DNA of 64,000 nucleotides from CAVXNP01 sp963763305 (GCA_963763305.1 CAVXNP010000001.1:1302001-1366000); one strand, 5' to 3'; positions 42,049 through 52,326 are shown, numbered from the stretch's first letter. The notes: generated by a model from the letters alone, not told the origin. Translations and numbers: made by a program.

Positions 42049-44971
42049 CTACCTGGCCGCGTTGGCAGCGGCCGAGGTGTCTGCCTGGACCGGGTGGCCC
42101 TCGGCATCGATCACCTGCACCTGGCCCAGCTTCAGCGCGCGCACCGGCGCCTCGATCTTGCTCAGGTCACCGACGATTACCCAGGTCATCGCACCGGGCT
42201 TGACGATCTGACGGATCGCCGCCTCGGCATCCGACGGACCGATGCCCTGCAGCTTCTGCTTGAGCGTCTGCACGTAGTCGTCCGGACGGTCGTACTGGAC
42301 GATGCCGCTCATCGCACCGAGCACCGCGCTGGTGGTCTCGTAGCTGCCCGGCAGGGCGCGGATCCGCTGGTCCTTGATCTTGGTGATCTCGGCGGCGGTC
42401 AGCGGCTTGTCGCCAATCACCGCGCGCGCTTCCTTGAGCACCTCGTTGGCCGACTCGGCGGTCTTGTCGGTCTGCACCGGGGCGTAGAACAGGAACGGCC
42501 GCTGGCCCTGGGCATCCATCAGGAAGCTCTGCGCGCCGTAGGCCCAGCGCTTGTCCTCGCGCAGGTTCATGTTCAGGCGCGAGGTGAAGGTGCCACCGAA
42601 GGCGCCGTTGGCCACCTGGATCGCCAGGTTGTCCTCGGCACGGGTGGACGGGGCCAGCAGACCGGCCAGGATCAGCGACTGCGGCGCATCGGCGCGGTTG
42701 ATCAGGAACACCCGCGCCTTGGCCGGATCCTGCACCTTGGCAACGTTCTTCTGCGGCACCGGCGTGGCCGGCGCCTTCCAGTCACCGAACACCGCGTTGA
42801 GCTGGGGCAGGATCTGCTTGAGCGTGGTGTCACCGGCGACCAGGATCTTGACGTTGTCCGGGCGCAGCCAGTCGTGCTGGAACGCGCGCAGGTCGTCGGC
42901 GGTCAGCGACTTGATCGCCGCCTCGGTGCCCGAGCCGGTGAACGGGATGCCGTAGGCGTGGTGGTCCCCATACAACAGCGGCGGCAGGGTGCGCAGGGCC
43001 AGGCCCATCGGCTGGGTCTTTTCCTGGGCGATGCCGGCCAGCCACTGCCCGCGCACGCGGTCGATGTCGGCCGGCTTGAACGCCGGGTTGCGCACGATGT
43101 CGCCGAACAGCGCCAGCGACGGCTGCAACTGGTCGTTGAGCGCGTTGAGCGAGGCATGGCAGTAGTCCAGGCCGCAGTCGACGCTGGTGATCGCACCCAG
43201 GCGCTGCTTGCGCTTGGCCACTTCGACCGAATCCAGGTCCCTGGTGCTCTCGTTCATCAGGAACGAGGTGAAGCTGGCGGTGCCGAGCTTGCGCCCCTGG
43301 TCGGCGGCGTAGCCGGAGTCGAACAGCAGCTCGCACCTGGGTGACCGGGATGCTGTGGCGCTCGGCCAGGATCACCTGGATGCCGTTGGCCAGCTTGGCC
43401 CGCTGCAGGTTCGGGAAGGTCAGGTCGGGGAACTGCTCCACCGGCGGCACGCCCTCGGCGCGGTCCAGCTTGCTGCTGGCGGTGGTGTAGTCCTGGTTGC
43501 CCGGCAGCCTGGCCTGCGGACGGCCCGGCTGCGGCCCCAGCGCGACCGACTTGGCGTCCTCGGCGACCGGGTCGAAACCCTTCTGCGCCGGCAGCACGGT
43601 GAGCAGGTAGTCGCCCTTGCTCAGCCACTTGTCGGCGGCGGCCTTGACGCTGCCCACGGTGGCATCGGCGGCGCGCTTGAGATCGATCTTGTAGGCGCCC
43701 GGGTCACCGCGGTAGACCTGCCCTTCGGCCAGGATCACCGCCTTGCCGCCGAAGCCGCCAACCTTCTCCAGGCCGCGCACGAAACCGGCACGGTTGGTGA
43801 TCTTGGCACGCGCCAGCTCGTCGGCGGTGGGGCCGTTGGCGAGGAATTTCTTCAGCTCGTCGTTGATCGCCGCCTCGACCCTGGCCGGGTCCACGCCGTC
43901 CTTCACGTCGGCCTGGATCTGGAACTGGCTGGCCAGCGCGAACTCGCCGATGCTGGCGGACACGTCGTCGACCAGCTTGTCCTGGTAGACCAGCCGCTGG
44001 TACAGCCGCGAGGTCTTGCCGCCACCGAGCACGGTGGAGGCCAGGTCCAGCTGCACCGCCGCGTCGGTACCCAGCTGCGGCACCACCCAGGTGCGGATGA
44101 TCCGCGGCTGCGCCACGTGGTCGTGCTGCACGCCGCGGGTCTGCTTCTTCAGCGGGGTGATCCACGGCCGCTCGTGCGCCACCGCCGGGCCGGCCGGGAT
44201 GTCGCCGAAGTACTTCTCGGCCTTCTGCCGGGCCTGCGCCACGGTGATGTCGCCGGCCAGCACCAGGGTGGTGTTGGCGGCGCCGTAGTTGCTGTGGAAC
44301 CAGCTCTTGACGTCGGCCAGCGAGGCGGCGTTCAAGTCGGCCATCGAGCCGATCGTGTCGTGCTGGTACGGATGGTTGGCCGGGTAGGTGTGCGCCAGGA
44401 TGTTCTCGTCGACGCGGCCGTAGGGGCGATTCTCGCCCTGGCGCTTCTCGTTCTGCACCACGCCGCGCTGGGTGTCGAGCTCCTTCTGGCCGATCGCGCC
44501 GAGCAGGTGGCCCATGCGGTCGGATTCCATCCACAGCGCCATGTCCAGCGCGGTGGTCGGCACGGTCTCGAAGTAATTGGTGCGGTCGAACCAGGTGGTG
44601 CCGTTCATGTCGGTGGCGCCGGCCTTCTCGAATGGGCCGAAGTAGGTGCCCTTGTGGTTCTCCGAGCCGGAGAACATCAGGTGCTCGAACAGGTGCGCGA
44701 AGCCGGTCTTGCCCTTGGGCTCGTTGGCCGAGCCGATGTGGTACCAGATGCTCACCGCCACCACCGGCGCCTTGTGGTCTTCATGCACCACCACGGTCAG
44801 GCCGTTGGCCAGGGTGAACCGGGTATAGGGGATGTCCGGGATCGCGCTCACCGCCGTGGCGGCCGATGCGCTGGTGGCGTCGGGCGCTGCCGGCACGGCC
44901 CAGACCGGCGCGGTGCCGGCAGTGAGGGTCAACAAGCCTGCGACAAGCAGGGCGAGTGGCTTTCTGGTCAA
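42049..44971 (-). CDS. M16 family zinc metallopeptidase, two-domain, one frameshift
   Basis: About 974 residues after bridging one frameshift. A signal peptide (MTRKPLALLVAGLLTLTAGT...) is followed by the N-terminal M16 domain, with the inverted zinc motif HLFEH (His93, Glu96, His97). The second, inactive-type M16 half lies beyond the frameshift (ITSVDCGLDYCHASLNAL, then FGGTFTSRLNMNLREDKRWA with the R/Y-type signature). Such periplasmic pitrilysin-like proteases degrade peptides. The break near 43335 is one extra C in CAGGTGCGAGCTG: removing it joins SIPVTQV to ELLFDSGYAADQG. Both halves are well preserved, so a sequencing error is likely. Confidence 0.88.
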
Positions 44972-45227
44972 GGGGAACCTCCTGTTCGCGGTCGAAACCG
45001 TGCTGATGGAATTCCGAGGCTACCTGCGCCGGGCGGGCGCCGCAATCGGACCGATGGCGGAACGCGCGCGACTGTCCGGACCTGGGCGGCGCGACTGTCC
45101 GCGGACGGTCGTCGGCACGGCCGCCGCAGCCGAACAATGGCGCAACCACAAGGTTTCCGACTGCCCACGCGGGTTGGCACGGCACTTGCGAAGCCTTGCT
45201 CGAACCCCCGCAAAACCGGAGACCACC

Positions 45228-45428
45228 ATGAAATTCGAAGCCTTTGTACTGCGCAGCCTGTTCGCCGCCTGCTTGCTGGTGTGCGCCCTGACCCTGGTAT
45301 CGATGATGCGCACCCCGCACCCCACTCAGCTGGCCGCCAACGGCGCGGTCGCCTCGCTGCTGCTGGCCGCCCCGGTCAGCTGCACGCTGCCGGCAGACGG
45401 GCTGGTGTGCCTGCGCAACGGCAGCTGA
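45228..45428 (+). CDS. Small membrane or exported protein, unknown function
   Basis: 66 residues with one hydrophobic helix close to the N-terminus (FVLRSLFAACLLVCALTLVS) and a second weakly hydrophobic stretch ending in two cysteines (PVSCTLPADGLVCLRNGS). ATG 45228 has GGAG 7 bases upstream, a better ribosome site than most genes here, which supports translation. I recognise no family. It is divergent from the M16 protease, and trmL starts 37 bases after its stop. The Cys pair suggests an extracytoplasmic disulfide, by inference only. Confidence 0.55.
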   Translation: MKFEAFVLRSLFAACLLVCALTLVSMMRTPHPTQLAANGAVASLLLAAPVSCTLPADGLVCLRNGS

Positions 45429-45465
45429 TCGCCATCGAGCGCCGCGGTTGGCGGATAATGGGCCG

Positions 45466-45945
45466 ATGCTGCACGTCATCCTGTACCGACCCGAGATTCC
45501 GCCCAACACCGGCAACGTGATCCGCCTGTGCGCCAATACCGGCGCCCGCCTGCACCTGATCCGGCCGCTGGGTTTCCAGCTCGACGACGCGCGCCTGCGC
45601 CGCGCCGGACTGGACTACCACGAGTTCGCCCAGGTGGCGGTGCACGACGACCTGGAAAGCTGCCTGGCCGGGCTCGGCCAGCCCCGGGTGTTCGCCTTTA
45701 CCACCCGCGGTCAGCGCACCCACGTGGACACCCGCTTTGCCGACGGCGACGCATTGCTGTTCGGCTGCGAAACCGCCGGCCTGCCCGCCGCGGTGCTGGA
45801 CACCATGGCCCCCGATCACTGGCTGCGCCTGCCGATGCGGCCGGACAGCCGCAGCCTGAACCTGTCCAACGCGGTGGCCGTGGCGGTGTACGAAGCGTGG
45901 CGCCAGCTGGACTTCGCCGGCGCCGGCCGGGAGCCCGGGCGGTAG
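45466..45945 (+). CDS. trmL: tRNA (cytidine/uridine-2'-O-)-methyltransferase
   Basis: 159-residue SPOUT methyltransferase that 2'-O-methylates the wobble base (position 34) of tRNA-Leu isoacceptors. Motif 1 is PEIPPNTGNVIRLCANTG; the knot region reads LFGCETAGLP and, further on, LPMRPDSRSLNLSNAVAVAVYE, both diagnostic. The length matches E. coli TrmL (157). ATG 45466 gives the family start MLHVILYRPEIPPNTGN; an ATG at 45448 would add six residues. Confidence 0.95.
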   Translation: MLHVILYRPEIPPNTGNVIRLCANTGARLHLIRPLGFQLDDARLRRAGLDYHEFAQVAVHDDLESCLAGLGQPRVFAFTTRGQRTHVDTRFADGDALLFGCETAGLPAAVLDTMAPDHWLRLPMRPDSRSLNLSNAVAVAVYEAWRQLDFAGAGREPGR

Positions 45946-46159
45946 AAAGCCGGAGCCGAAAGGCCGATGCGCGGGCCGCGTTCGCCCATCCGCTGGCCCG
46001 GCGCTGGTTCGATGGACCAGGCAACGGCGAAAGGACGAGCGGGCGCCGCGGGCTTTCGGGCCGGGCGTCTTGCTGCCGCACGGGCGTCTCGCGCACATGC
46101 CGCGGCCCGGAGCGCGCGCGCGCTGCCGGAATCGTGGCCGGCCCCGCTACAATCGGCGG

Positions 46160-46825
46160 ATGACCCACGCCGCCCCCAATACCTGGCTGCCGCAGCCGCT
46201 GCGCAAGCTGGCCGGCCGCGCCCTGCAGACCGCGCTGAACCACGCCCTGTCGCTGGACCCGGAGACCGCCACCCGGCTGGCCGCCCTGCATGGCCGCTCG
46301 GTGCGACTGCACCTGCGCGGACCGGAGCTGGCGCTGGCCGTCACGGTGGACCAGGGCCAGCTGCGGGTCGGCCCGCCCGCCGATGAAGCGCAACTGCGCG
46401 TGGCCGCGACGCCGGGCAGCCTGCTGGCGATGGCGCTGCGCCGCGGTGACGACGCGGTGGCACCGGGCAAGGTGGATATCGCCGGCGACGCCGACCTGGC
46501 ACGACGGCTGGAGAAGCTGGCCAGCCGCTTCACCCCGGATTTCGAGGAGGCCTTCGCGCGCACCTTCGGCGACGTGCTCGGCGTGCCGCTGGCGCGGGCG
46601 ATCCACGGCGGATTGCGGCATGCGCGCGACAGTGCCGGGCACCTGGCCGAAGACGGCGCCGACTGGCTGCGCGAGGAAAGCCGCCTCACTCCGGCCGCCG
46701 GCGAGGTGGACGATTTCCTCGACGGCGTCGACCGCCTGCGCGAGCGCAGCGAGCGCCTGCAGTCGAGGCTGGACCGCCTGCACCGCCGGCTGGCCGGGCA
46801 ACCGCCGCAAGGCGCCGCCAAGTGA
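46160..46825 (+). CDS. ubiJ: Ubiquinone biosynthesis accessory factor UbiJ (SCP2 domain)
   Basis: 221 residues. The N-terminal SCP2-like lipid-binding domain (TALNHALSLDPETATRLAAL, then SLLAMALRRGDD and VDIAGDADLARRLEKLASR) precedes the segment with DFEEAFARTFGDVLGVPLAR and a C-terminal coiled coil (FLDGVDRLRERSERLQSRLD). UbiJ is part of the soluble Ubi complex that binds polyprenyl intermediates. ATG 46160 gives the family length. Its stop overlaps the ubiB start as GTGA. In many relatives ubiE sits just upstream; here trmL does instead, with about 214 bases of apparently empty sequence between. Confidence 0.9.
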   Translation: MTHAAPNTWLPQPLRKLAGRALQTALNHALSLDPETATRLAALHGRSVRLHLRGPELALAVTVDQGQLRVGPPADEAQLRVAATPGSLLAMALRRGDDAVAPGKVDIAGDADLARRLEKLASRFTPDFEEAFARTFGDVLGVPLARAIHGGLRHARDSAGHLAEDGADWLREESRLTPAAGEVDDFLDGVDRLRERSERLQSRLDRLHRRLAGQPPQGAAK

Positions 46826-48468
46826 CGCCGTTGCGCGCGGTACCGGGGTTGCTGCGGGTCGCCTCGATCCTGCTGGCCTGGCGGCTGGACGAGCTGGTCG
46901 ATGCGGCGCATCTGTTCCGTCCGCTGAAGCTGGTGCGCCCCCTGCTCGGCCGGCCGCGACCGGACGTGGCCAGCCTGCCGCGCGGGCAGCGGTTGCGCCT
47001 GGCGCTGACCGAACTGGGTCCGATCTTCGTCAAGGCCGGGCAGGTGTTGTCGACCCGGCGCGACCTGGTGCCGCCGGACCTGGCCGACGAACTGGCGCTG
47101 CTGCAGGACCAGGTGCCGCCGTTCGACGGCGCCGAGGCACGGGCGATCGTGGAGCGCCAGCTGAAGCGGCCGATCGGCGAGCTGTACGCAGCCTTCGACG
47201 AAACCGCGCTGGCGTCCGCCTCGATCGCGCAGGTGCATGCCGCGCGCCTGCACGACGGCCGCGAGGTGGTGGTCAAGGTGCTGCGCCCGGGCATCGACCA
47301 GCGCATCGCGCGCGACATCGACCTGCTCCGCTCGCTCGGCGAGTTGGCCCAGCGCTGGCACCCGAACGCCGACAAGATCCGGCCGCTGGATGTGGTGGCC
47401 GAGGTCGAGAAGATGCTCGAGAACGAGCTCGACCTGCAGCGCGAAGGCGCCAACGCCAGCCTGCTCAAGCGCAATTTCGCCAGCGGCGTGGACCTGTACG
47501 TGCCCGAGGTGATGTGGGACTTCACCGCCGGCCGCGTGCTCACGCTCGAGCGCGTGCACGGGGTCAGCTGCGACGACATCGACGCGATCGACCACGCCCG
47601 CGTCGACCGCAAGGCACTGGCCGCCAAGGGCGTGCGGGTGTTCTACGAGCAGGTGTTCCGCGACAACTTCTTTCATGCCGACGCGCACCCGGGCAACATC
47701 TGGGTCGACCTGCAGCGCCGCGAGACGCCTCGCTTCATCGCGCTGGATTTCGGCATCATGGGCAGCCTGCCCGAAGCGGACCAGTACTGGCTGGCGCAGA
47801 ATTTCATCGCCCTGTTCGAACGCGACTACGCGCGCATCGCCCAGCTGCACGTGGCCGCCGGCTGGGTGCCGGCGACGGTACGGCTGGACGAGCTGACCGC
47901 CGCGGTGCGCACCGTCTGCGAACCGTACTTCACCCGGCCGCTGGGGCAGATCTCGATCGCCGAACTGGTGGTCAAGCTGTTCCAGACCGCGCGCCGCTAC
48001 GAGCTGACCCTGCAGCCGCAGCTGATCCTGCTGCAGAAGACCCTGCTCAACATCGAGGGCGTCGGGCGCATGCTCGACCCGGACATCGACATCTGGGCGG
48101 TGGCGCATCCGGTACTCGAGCGCATCCTGCGCGAACGCTACGGCGCCCGGCGCACCCTGCGCGACCTGCGCAAGCGGCTGCCCGAGTGGCTGCATGCGGC
48201 GCCGCGCATGCCCGAGCTGGTCGGCGACGCGCTGCGCCAGGTCGCGCGTGGCGAACGGCACACCCTGGCCGACCCGCGCGAGCTGGCGCAGCGGCGCGAG
48301 GAAGCCCGGCACACGCGACAGTCGCTGATGCTGGGGCTGCTGGGCGGCAGCCTGCTGCTTGGCGCGGCGGTATGGGCGACCCAGGCGCCACCGCACGCCG
48401 CCTGGCCGGCAGCCGTGGCCGGGGGCGCCGGCCTGCTGGCGTTCGTGGCGGGTTGGCGGCAGCGCTGA
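46822..48468 (+). CDS. ubiB: Ubiquinone biosynthesis regulatory ATPase/kinase-like protein UbiB
   Basis: 548-residue atypical kinase (ABC1/ADCK family). It carries the N-terminal KxGQ motif (Lys71-Gln74 in FVKAGQVLSTRRDL), an Ala-rich nucleotide loop ASASIAQVHAA in place of the Gly loop, VVVKVLRPGID, the catalytic FFHADAHPGNIW and the metal site ALDFGIMG. Two C-terminal hydrophobic helices (about residues 500-545) anchor it to the membrane. UbiB ATPase activity helps extract or order ubiquinone intermediates. The start is GTG 46822, overlapping the ubiJ stop. A REP pair follows within 90 bases. Confidence 0.95.
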   Translation: MTPLRAVPGLLRVASILLAWRLDELVDAAHLFRPLKLVRPLLGRPRPDVASLPRGQRLRLALTELGPIFVKAGQVLSTRRDLVPPDLADELALLQDQVPPFDGAEARAIVERQLKRPIGELYAAFDETALASASIAQVHAARLHDGREVVVKVLRPGIDQRIARDIDLLRSLGELAQRWHPNADKIRPLDVVAEVEKMLENELDLQREGANASLLKRNFASGVDLYVPEVMWDFTAGRVLTLERVHGVSCDDIDAIDHARVDRKALAAKGVRVFYEQVFRDNFFHADAHPGNIWVDLQRRETPRFIALDFGIMGSLPEADQYWLAQNFIALFERDYARIAQLHVAAGWVPATVRLDELTAAVRTVCEPYFTRPLGQISIAELVVKLFQTARRYELTLQPQLILLQKTLLNIEGVGRMLDPDIDIWAVAHPVLERILRERYGARRTLRDLRKRLPEWLHAAPRMPELVGDALRQVARGERHTLADPRELAQRREEARHTRQSLMLGLLGGSLLLGAAVWATQAPPHAAWPAAVAGGAGLLAFVAGWRQR

Positions 48469-48555
48469 TCGCGGCGAGGCGACCGGGCGTGCAAGCTTGT
48501 GGCCGTCACCCGGGCGGTCCGCCCCTGCGGGGAGCCATCCTGGGGGGCGCAAACC

Positions 48556-48802
48556 CTGTAGGAGTGAGCCCGGCAGCACCTTCGTGGGAGCGCCCCCCAT
48601 GACGCCACCCGCTGTATGAAGATGTGTAGGAGCGACTTCAGTCGCGATGGCCGCGGCAGCGGCCTACGCGGCCACCGGGCGCTGGGGTGTTCCTGATGTT
48701 CGATGCCCGTGTGGCCCGTATGCGAGCCGTGTCGACGACCGTGTGTGGACCCGTGCGGGACCGCGCACTGCGTGCGCTTCGCGACTGAAGTCGCTCCTAC
48801 AG
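48556..48802. repeat. REP pair, GGAGCGAC family, plus a degenerate copy
   Basis: A degenerate copy at about 48556-48595 (TGTAGGAGTGAGCC ... GTGGGAGCGCC) precedes GTAGGAGCGACTTCAGTCGC at 48626 and its inverted partner at 48779-48800. The stretch 48469-48989 holds no gene otherwise, so the truC promoter must lie after the repeats. Confidence 0.8.
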
Positions 48803-48989
48803 GGGGGGACAGGGTGAGGCACGTTGGTGGGGTGGGGCAACATCACCTCGGCGGCGCAGGGCGCTCGTTTGGGGATGGTCGTGCACGACCGCGCCGGGGG
48901 TGTGACAAGGTGGCGTCCGCTGCGCGCTGTGGGGGTGCGATCGCGTTCGCCGCCGGGGCCTCGGCCTCTTATTCGATGGGTGTTGTTAC

Positions 48990-49730
48990 ATGCTCGAGAT
49001 TCTGTTCCAGGACGACGCGCTGATCGCGGTGAACAAGCCGGCCGGCCTGGCGGTGCACCGATCCCGGCTGATCGGCGTGGCCGACGAATACCTGATCGAC
49101 CTGTTGCGCGAGCAGATCGGTGGCACGCTGCACCTGGCGCACCGGCTCGACCGCGCCACCAGCGGCGTGCTGCTGGTAGCGCGCTCCAGCGAGGTGGCGG
49201 CGCAACTGGGCGAGCAGTTCAGCGGCCGCGACGTGCACAAGCAGTACCTGACCGTGGTGCGCGGTTGGCCCGAGCCGGCGCAAGGACTGGTCGACTACCC
49301 GCTTCCCGGCTCGCGCGAGACCGGGCCGCGCCGCGAGGCGCGTACCGCCTACCGGCGACTGGCCACGGTGGAGGTGCCGATTGCGCTGGGGCGCTATCCC
49401 CAGCAGCGCTACGCGTTGTTGCTGGCCGAGCCGGAAACCGGCCGCTTCCGCCAGATCCGCAAGCATCTGGCGCATCTGCATCATCCGGTGATCGGCGATT
49501 GCCAGCATGGGCGCAGCGACCACAACCGGTTGTACAAGCAGTACTTCGGTTGTCACCGGATGCTGCTGCACGCCTGGCGCCTGCAGCTTCGCCACCCGGT
49601 CAGCGGCGAACCGTTCGCCTTGCAGGCGCCGCTGGACCCGGCCTACCGGGACCTGCTGGCGCGCTTTGGCTGGACCGACGCGCCGGCACAGGTCCCACCC
49701 CTGGCCGACCCGGCCCGTTCGGGGCCGTAG
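48990..49730 (+). CDS. truC: tRNA pseudouridine(65) synthase TruC-like
   Basis: 246-residue RluA-family pseudouridine synthase without an S4 domain. The N-terminal LEILFQDDALIAVNKPAGL and the catalytic HRLDRATSG (Asp54) are intact, with YALLLAEPETGRFRQIRKHL as motif III and HRMLLHAWRLQL near the end. The lack of an S4 domain and the LPGSRETGPRREARTAYR segment fit TruC, which modifies U65 of tRNA; a related rRNA-type specificity is less likely. ATG 48990 begins right at the family start. It lies between two REP regions. Confidence 0.88.
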   Translation: MLEILFQDDALIAVNKPAGLAVHRSRLIGVADEYLIDLLREQIGGTLHLAHRLDRATSGVLLVARSSEVAAQLGEQFSGRDVHKQYLTVVRGWPEPAQGLVDYPLPGSRETGPRREARTAYRRLATVEVPIALGRYPQQRYALLLAEPETGRFRQIRKHLAHLHHPVIGDCQHGRSDHNRLYKQYFGCHRMLLHAWRLQLRHPVSGEPFALQAPLDPAYRDLLARFGWTDAPAQVPPLADPARSGP

Positions 49731-49762
49731 CCAACCACCCGGCGCCGCAACGCCGGCGCCCA

Positions 49763-51098
49763 GTAGGGTGGGCTTCAGCCCACCGGCTCTTGCGCTTCGT
49801 AGGTCGGTGGGCTGAAGCCCACCCTACCGAGGTGTCGGGCCGCGCGAGGCGGGGGTCGTCCTGCGAAACGGTGCTCCGCTCATTCACCCATGGTGGCCGC
49901 CGGCGCCGTCGGACGGCGCAGCTTCCGGCCGCACCGCTGCCGTAGGGTGGGCTTCAGCCCACCGGCTTTGCGCTTCGTGGGTCGGTGGGCTGAAGCCCAC
50001 CCTACCGAGGTGTTGGGCCGCGCGAGGCGGGGTGTCGGCTTGCGCGAAACGGTGCTCCGCTCATTCACCCATGGTGGCCCCGGGTGCCGTCTGACGGCGC
50101 AGCTTCCGGCCGCACCGCTGCCGTAGGGTGGGCTTCAGCCCACCGGCTTTTGCGCTTCGTGGGTCGGTGGGCTGAAGCCCACCCTACCGAGGTGTTGGGC
50201 CGCGCGAGGCGGGGTGTCGGCTTGCGCGAAACGGTGCTCCGCTCATTCACCCGTGGTGGCCGCCGGCGCCGTCTGGCGGCGCAGCTTCCGGCCGCACCGC
50301 TGCCGTAGGGTGGGCTTCAGCCCACCGGCTTTTGCGCTTCGTGGGTCGGTGGGCTGAAGCCCACCCTACCGAGGTGTCGGGCCGCGCGAGGCGGGGTGTC
50401 GGCTTGCGCGAAACGGTGCTCCGCTCATTCACCCATGGTGGCCGCCGGCGCCATCTGAGGGCGCCGCCTCCGGCCGCACCGCTGCCGTAGGGTGGGCTTC
50501 AGCCCACCGGCTTTTGCGCTTCGTGGGTCGGTGGGCTGAAGCCCACCCTACCGAGGTGTTGGGCCGCGCGAGGCGGGGTGTCGGCTTGCGCGAAACGGTG
50601 CTCCGCTCATTCACCCATGGTGGCCGCCGGGTGCCGTCTGACGGCGCAGCTTCCGGCCGCACCGCTGCCGTAGGGTGGGCTTCAGCCCACCGGCTTTGCG
50701 CTTCGTGGGTCGGTGGGCTGAAGCCCACCCTACCGAGGTGTCGGGCCGCGCGAGGCGAGGGTCGTCTTGCGCGAAACGGGGTTCCGCTCATTCACCCATG
50801 GTGGCCGCCGGCGCCGTCTGACGGCGCAGCTTCCGGCTGCACCGCTGCCGTAGGGTGGGCTTCAGCCCACCGGCTCTTGCGCTTCGTGGGTCGGTGGGCT
50901 GAAGCCCACCCTACCGAGGTGTCGGGCCGCGCGAGGCAAACGTGTCGTCTGGCGCGAAACGCTGTTCTGGTTATTCACTGGTGGTGGTCGCCCTGTGCCG
51001 TTTGGCGGCGGGGCTTCCCGCCGCACCGCTGCCGTAGGGTGGGCTTCAGCCCACCGGCTTTTGCGCTTCGTGGGTCGGTGGGCTGAAGCCCACCCTAC
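49763..51098. repeat. REP array, GGTGGGC family, eight units of about 182 bp
   Basis: Eight direct/inverted pairs begin near 49763, 49942, 50122, 50304, 50486, 50668, 50848 and 51032. The pair spacer is GGCTTTTGCGCTTCGTGGGT with small changes. Units are joined by a private segment of about 100 bases containing GCGCGAAACGGTGCTCCGCT, CATTCACCCATGGTGGCCGC and TCTGACGGCGCAGCTTCCGG. Units 2-6 are nearly identical, while the first and last two diverge more. The sequence to 51256 is a fading repeat spacer plus the arfB promoter region. Confidence 0.92.
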
Positions 51099-51256
51099 CG
51101 AGGTGTCGGGCCGCGCGAGGCGGGGTGTCGGCTTGCGCGAAACGGTGCTCCGCTCATTCACTGGTGGTGTCGCCCTGTGCCGTGGCGGCCGGGCCGAGCG
51201 GGCGGAAGGGAGTGGGGCCATAGGGCAGACACGGCAAGACCGGTACACTTGCGTGC

Positions 51257-51679
51257 ATGCTGAACGTCAGCCGCTCCATCGTCCTGCCCGAGTCCGAACT
51301 GACCGAGCGCTTCCTGCGCGCGGACGGCCCGGGCGGGCAACACGTCAACCGTACCGAGAGTGCGGTTGAACTGCGTTTCGACGTGATCCATTCCCCCTCG
51401 CTGCCCGAGCCGGTGCGCGAGCGGCTGCTGGCGCGCCGGGATCGACGACTCACCGCCGAGGGCGTGCTGGTGATCCAGGCACGCCGTTTCCGCGACCAGG
51501 CACGCAACCGCGATGACGCCCGCGAACGATTGGTCGAGGTGATCCGCGGCGTGCTGGCGCCGCCCAAGGCGCGCATCGCCACCCGCCCCACCCGCGCCTC
51601 GAAGGAACGCCGGCTGGCCGGCAAGCAACTGCGCGGCCGCACCAAACGCAACCGTTCCAGCGACTGGAGTGCCGATTGA
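51257..51679 (+). CDS. arfB: Alternative ribosome-rescue factor / peptidyl-tRNA hydrolase ArfB
   Basis: 140 residues, the YaeJ/ArfB form of class I release factors. It carries the catalytic GGQ (residues 26-28) in RADGPGGQHVNRTESAVELR and the highly basic C-terminal tail (TRASKERRLAGKQLRGRTKR) that enters the empty mRNA channel of stalled ribosomes. The codon-recognition domain of true release factors is absent, as expected. The next gene starts inside its stop region (TTGA overlap), so the two are co-translated. Confidence 0.95.
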   Translation: MLNVSRSIVLPESELTERFLRADGPGGQHVNRTESAVELRFDVIHSPSLPEPVRERLLARRDRRLTAEGVLVIQARRFRDQARNRDDARERLVEVIRGVLAPPKARIATRPTRASKERRLAGKQLRGRTKRNRSSDWSAD

Positions 51680-52269
51680 GCCAGCCCATGCTGCCCCCCG
51701 TGCCGCCGCAGGCACCGCGCCTGCACAGCCGCTTCTGGCCCTGGTTGTCGCGCAGCCTGCTGCGCCTGTCCGGCTGGCGCCTGGTCGGCGAGTTTCCGGA
51801 CGTGCCCCGGCTGATCATCATCGGCGCCCCGCATTCGTCCTACTGGGACGGCGTGTGGGGGCTGCTGATGAAAATCGGCCTGGGCGTGGACATCAAGATC
51901 ATGATCAAGCGCGAGGTGCTGGACAGCCCGCTGGGCTTGATCCTGCGCCCGCTGGGGATGATCCCGATCAACCGGCGCGCCGCGCTGAACGTGGTCGGCC
52001 AGATGGTCAAGCGCTTCGAGAGCCACGATCGCATGTGGCTGGGCATCACCCCCGAGGGCACCCGCAAGCAGGTGCGCCACTGGAAGTCCGGCTTCCTGCG
52101 CATTGCGCACGACGCCAATGTGCCGATCCAGACGCTGTTCCTGGACTACCCCAGCAAGACCTTCACGCTGGGCCCGCTGATCCATGCCAGCGACGATCCG
52201 GACACGGACATGGCCGCGATCCGCGCGCTGTACAAGCCGTACCGGGGCAAGCACCGCAACACCGAGTAG
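51676..52269 (+). CDS. 1-acyl-sn-glycerol-3-phosphate acyltransferase-like protein
   Basis: 197 residues of the PlsC-type acyltransferase fold. The HX4D motif is HSSYWD (53-58) in IIIGAPHSSYWDGV; the middle block reads RPLGMIPINRR and the third TPEGTRKQVRHWKSGF. It probably acylates lysophosphatidate or another lysolipid; the compact size and R-x-x-x-W-K-S-G-F pattern also fit uncharacterised cytosolic homologues. The start is TTG 51676, because GGAG at 51666-51669 is properly spaced for it but too far from ATG 51688. It overlaps the arfB stop. Confidence 0.85.
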   Translation: MSQPMLPPVPPQAPRLHSRFWPWLSRSLLRLSGWRLVGEFPDVPRLIIIGAPHSSYWDGVWGLLMKIGLGVDIKIMIKREVLDSPLGLILRPLGMIPINRRAALNVVGQMVKRFESHDRMWLGITPEGTRKQVRHWKSGFLRIAHDANVPIQTLFLDYPSKTFTLGPLIHASDDPDTDMAAIRALYKPYRGKHRNTE

Positions 52270-52326
52270 CGCCGCGGCTCGCGCAGCCTGCCCGTCGGGT
52301 CCACGCTTGCACGACCGGACGCGCCC

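Noticed and set aside
46147..48600. An 817-residue minus-strand open frame over ubiJ and ubiB
   Set aside because: Antisense shadow; ubiB motifs on the plus strand (KAGQ, HADAHPGN, DFG) are decisive.
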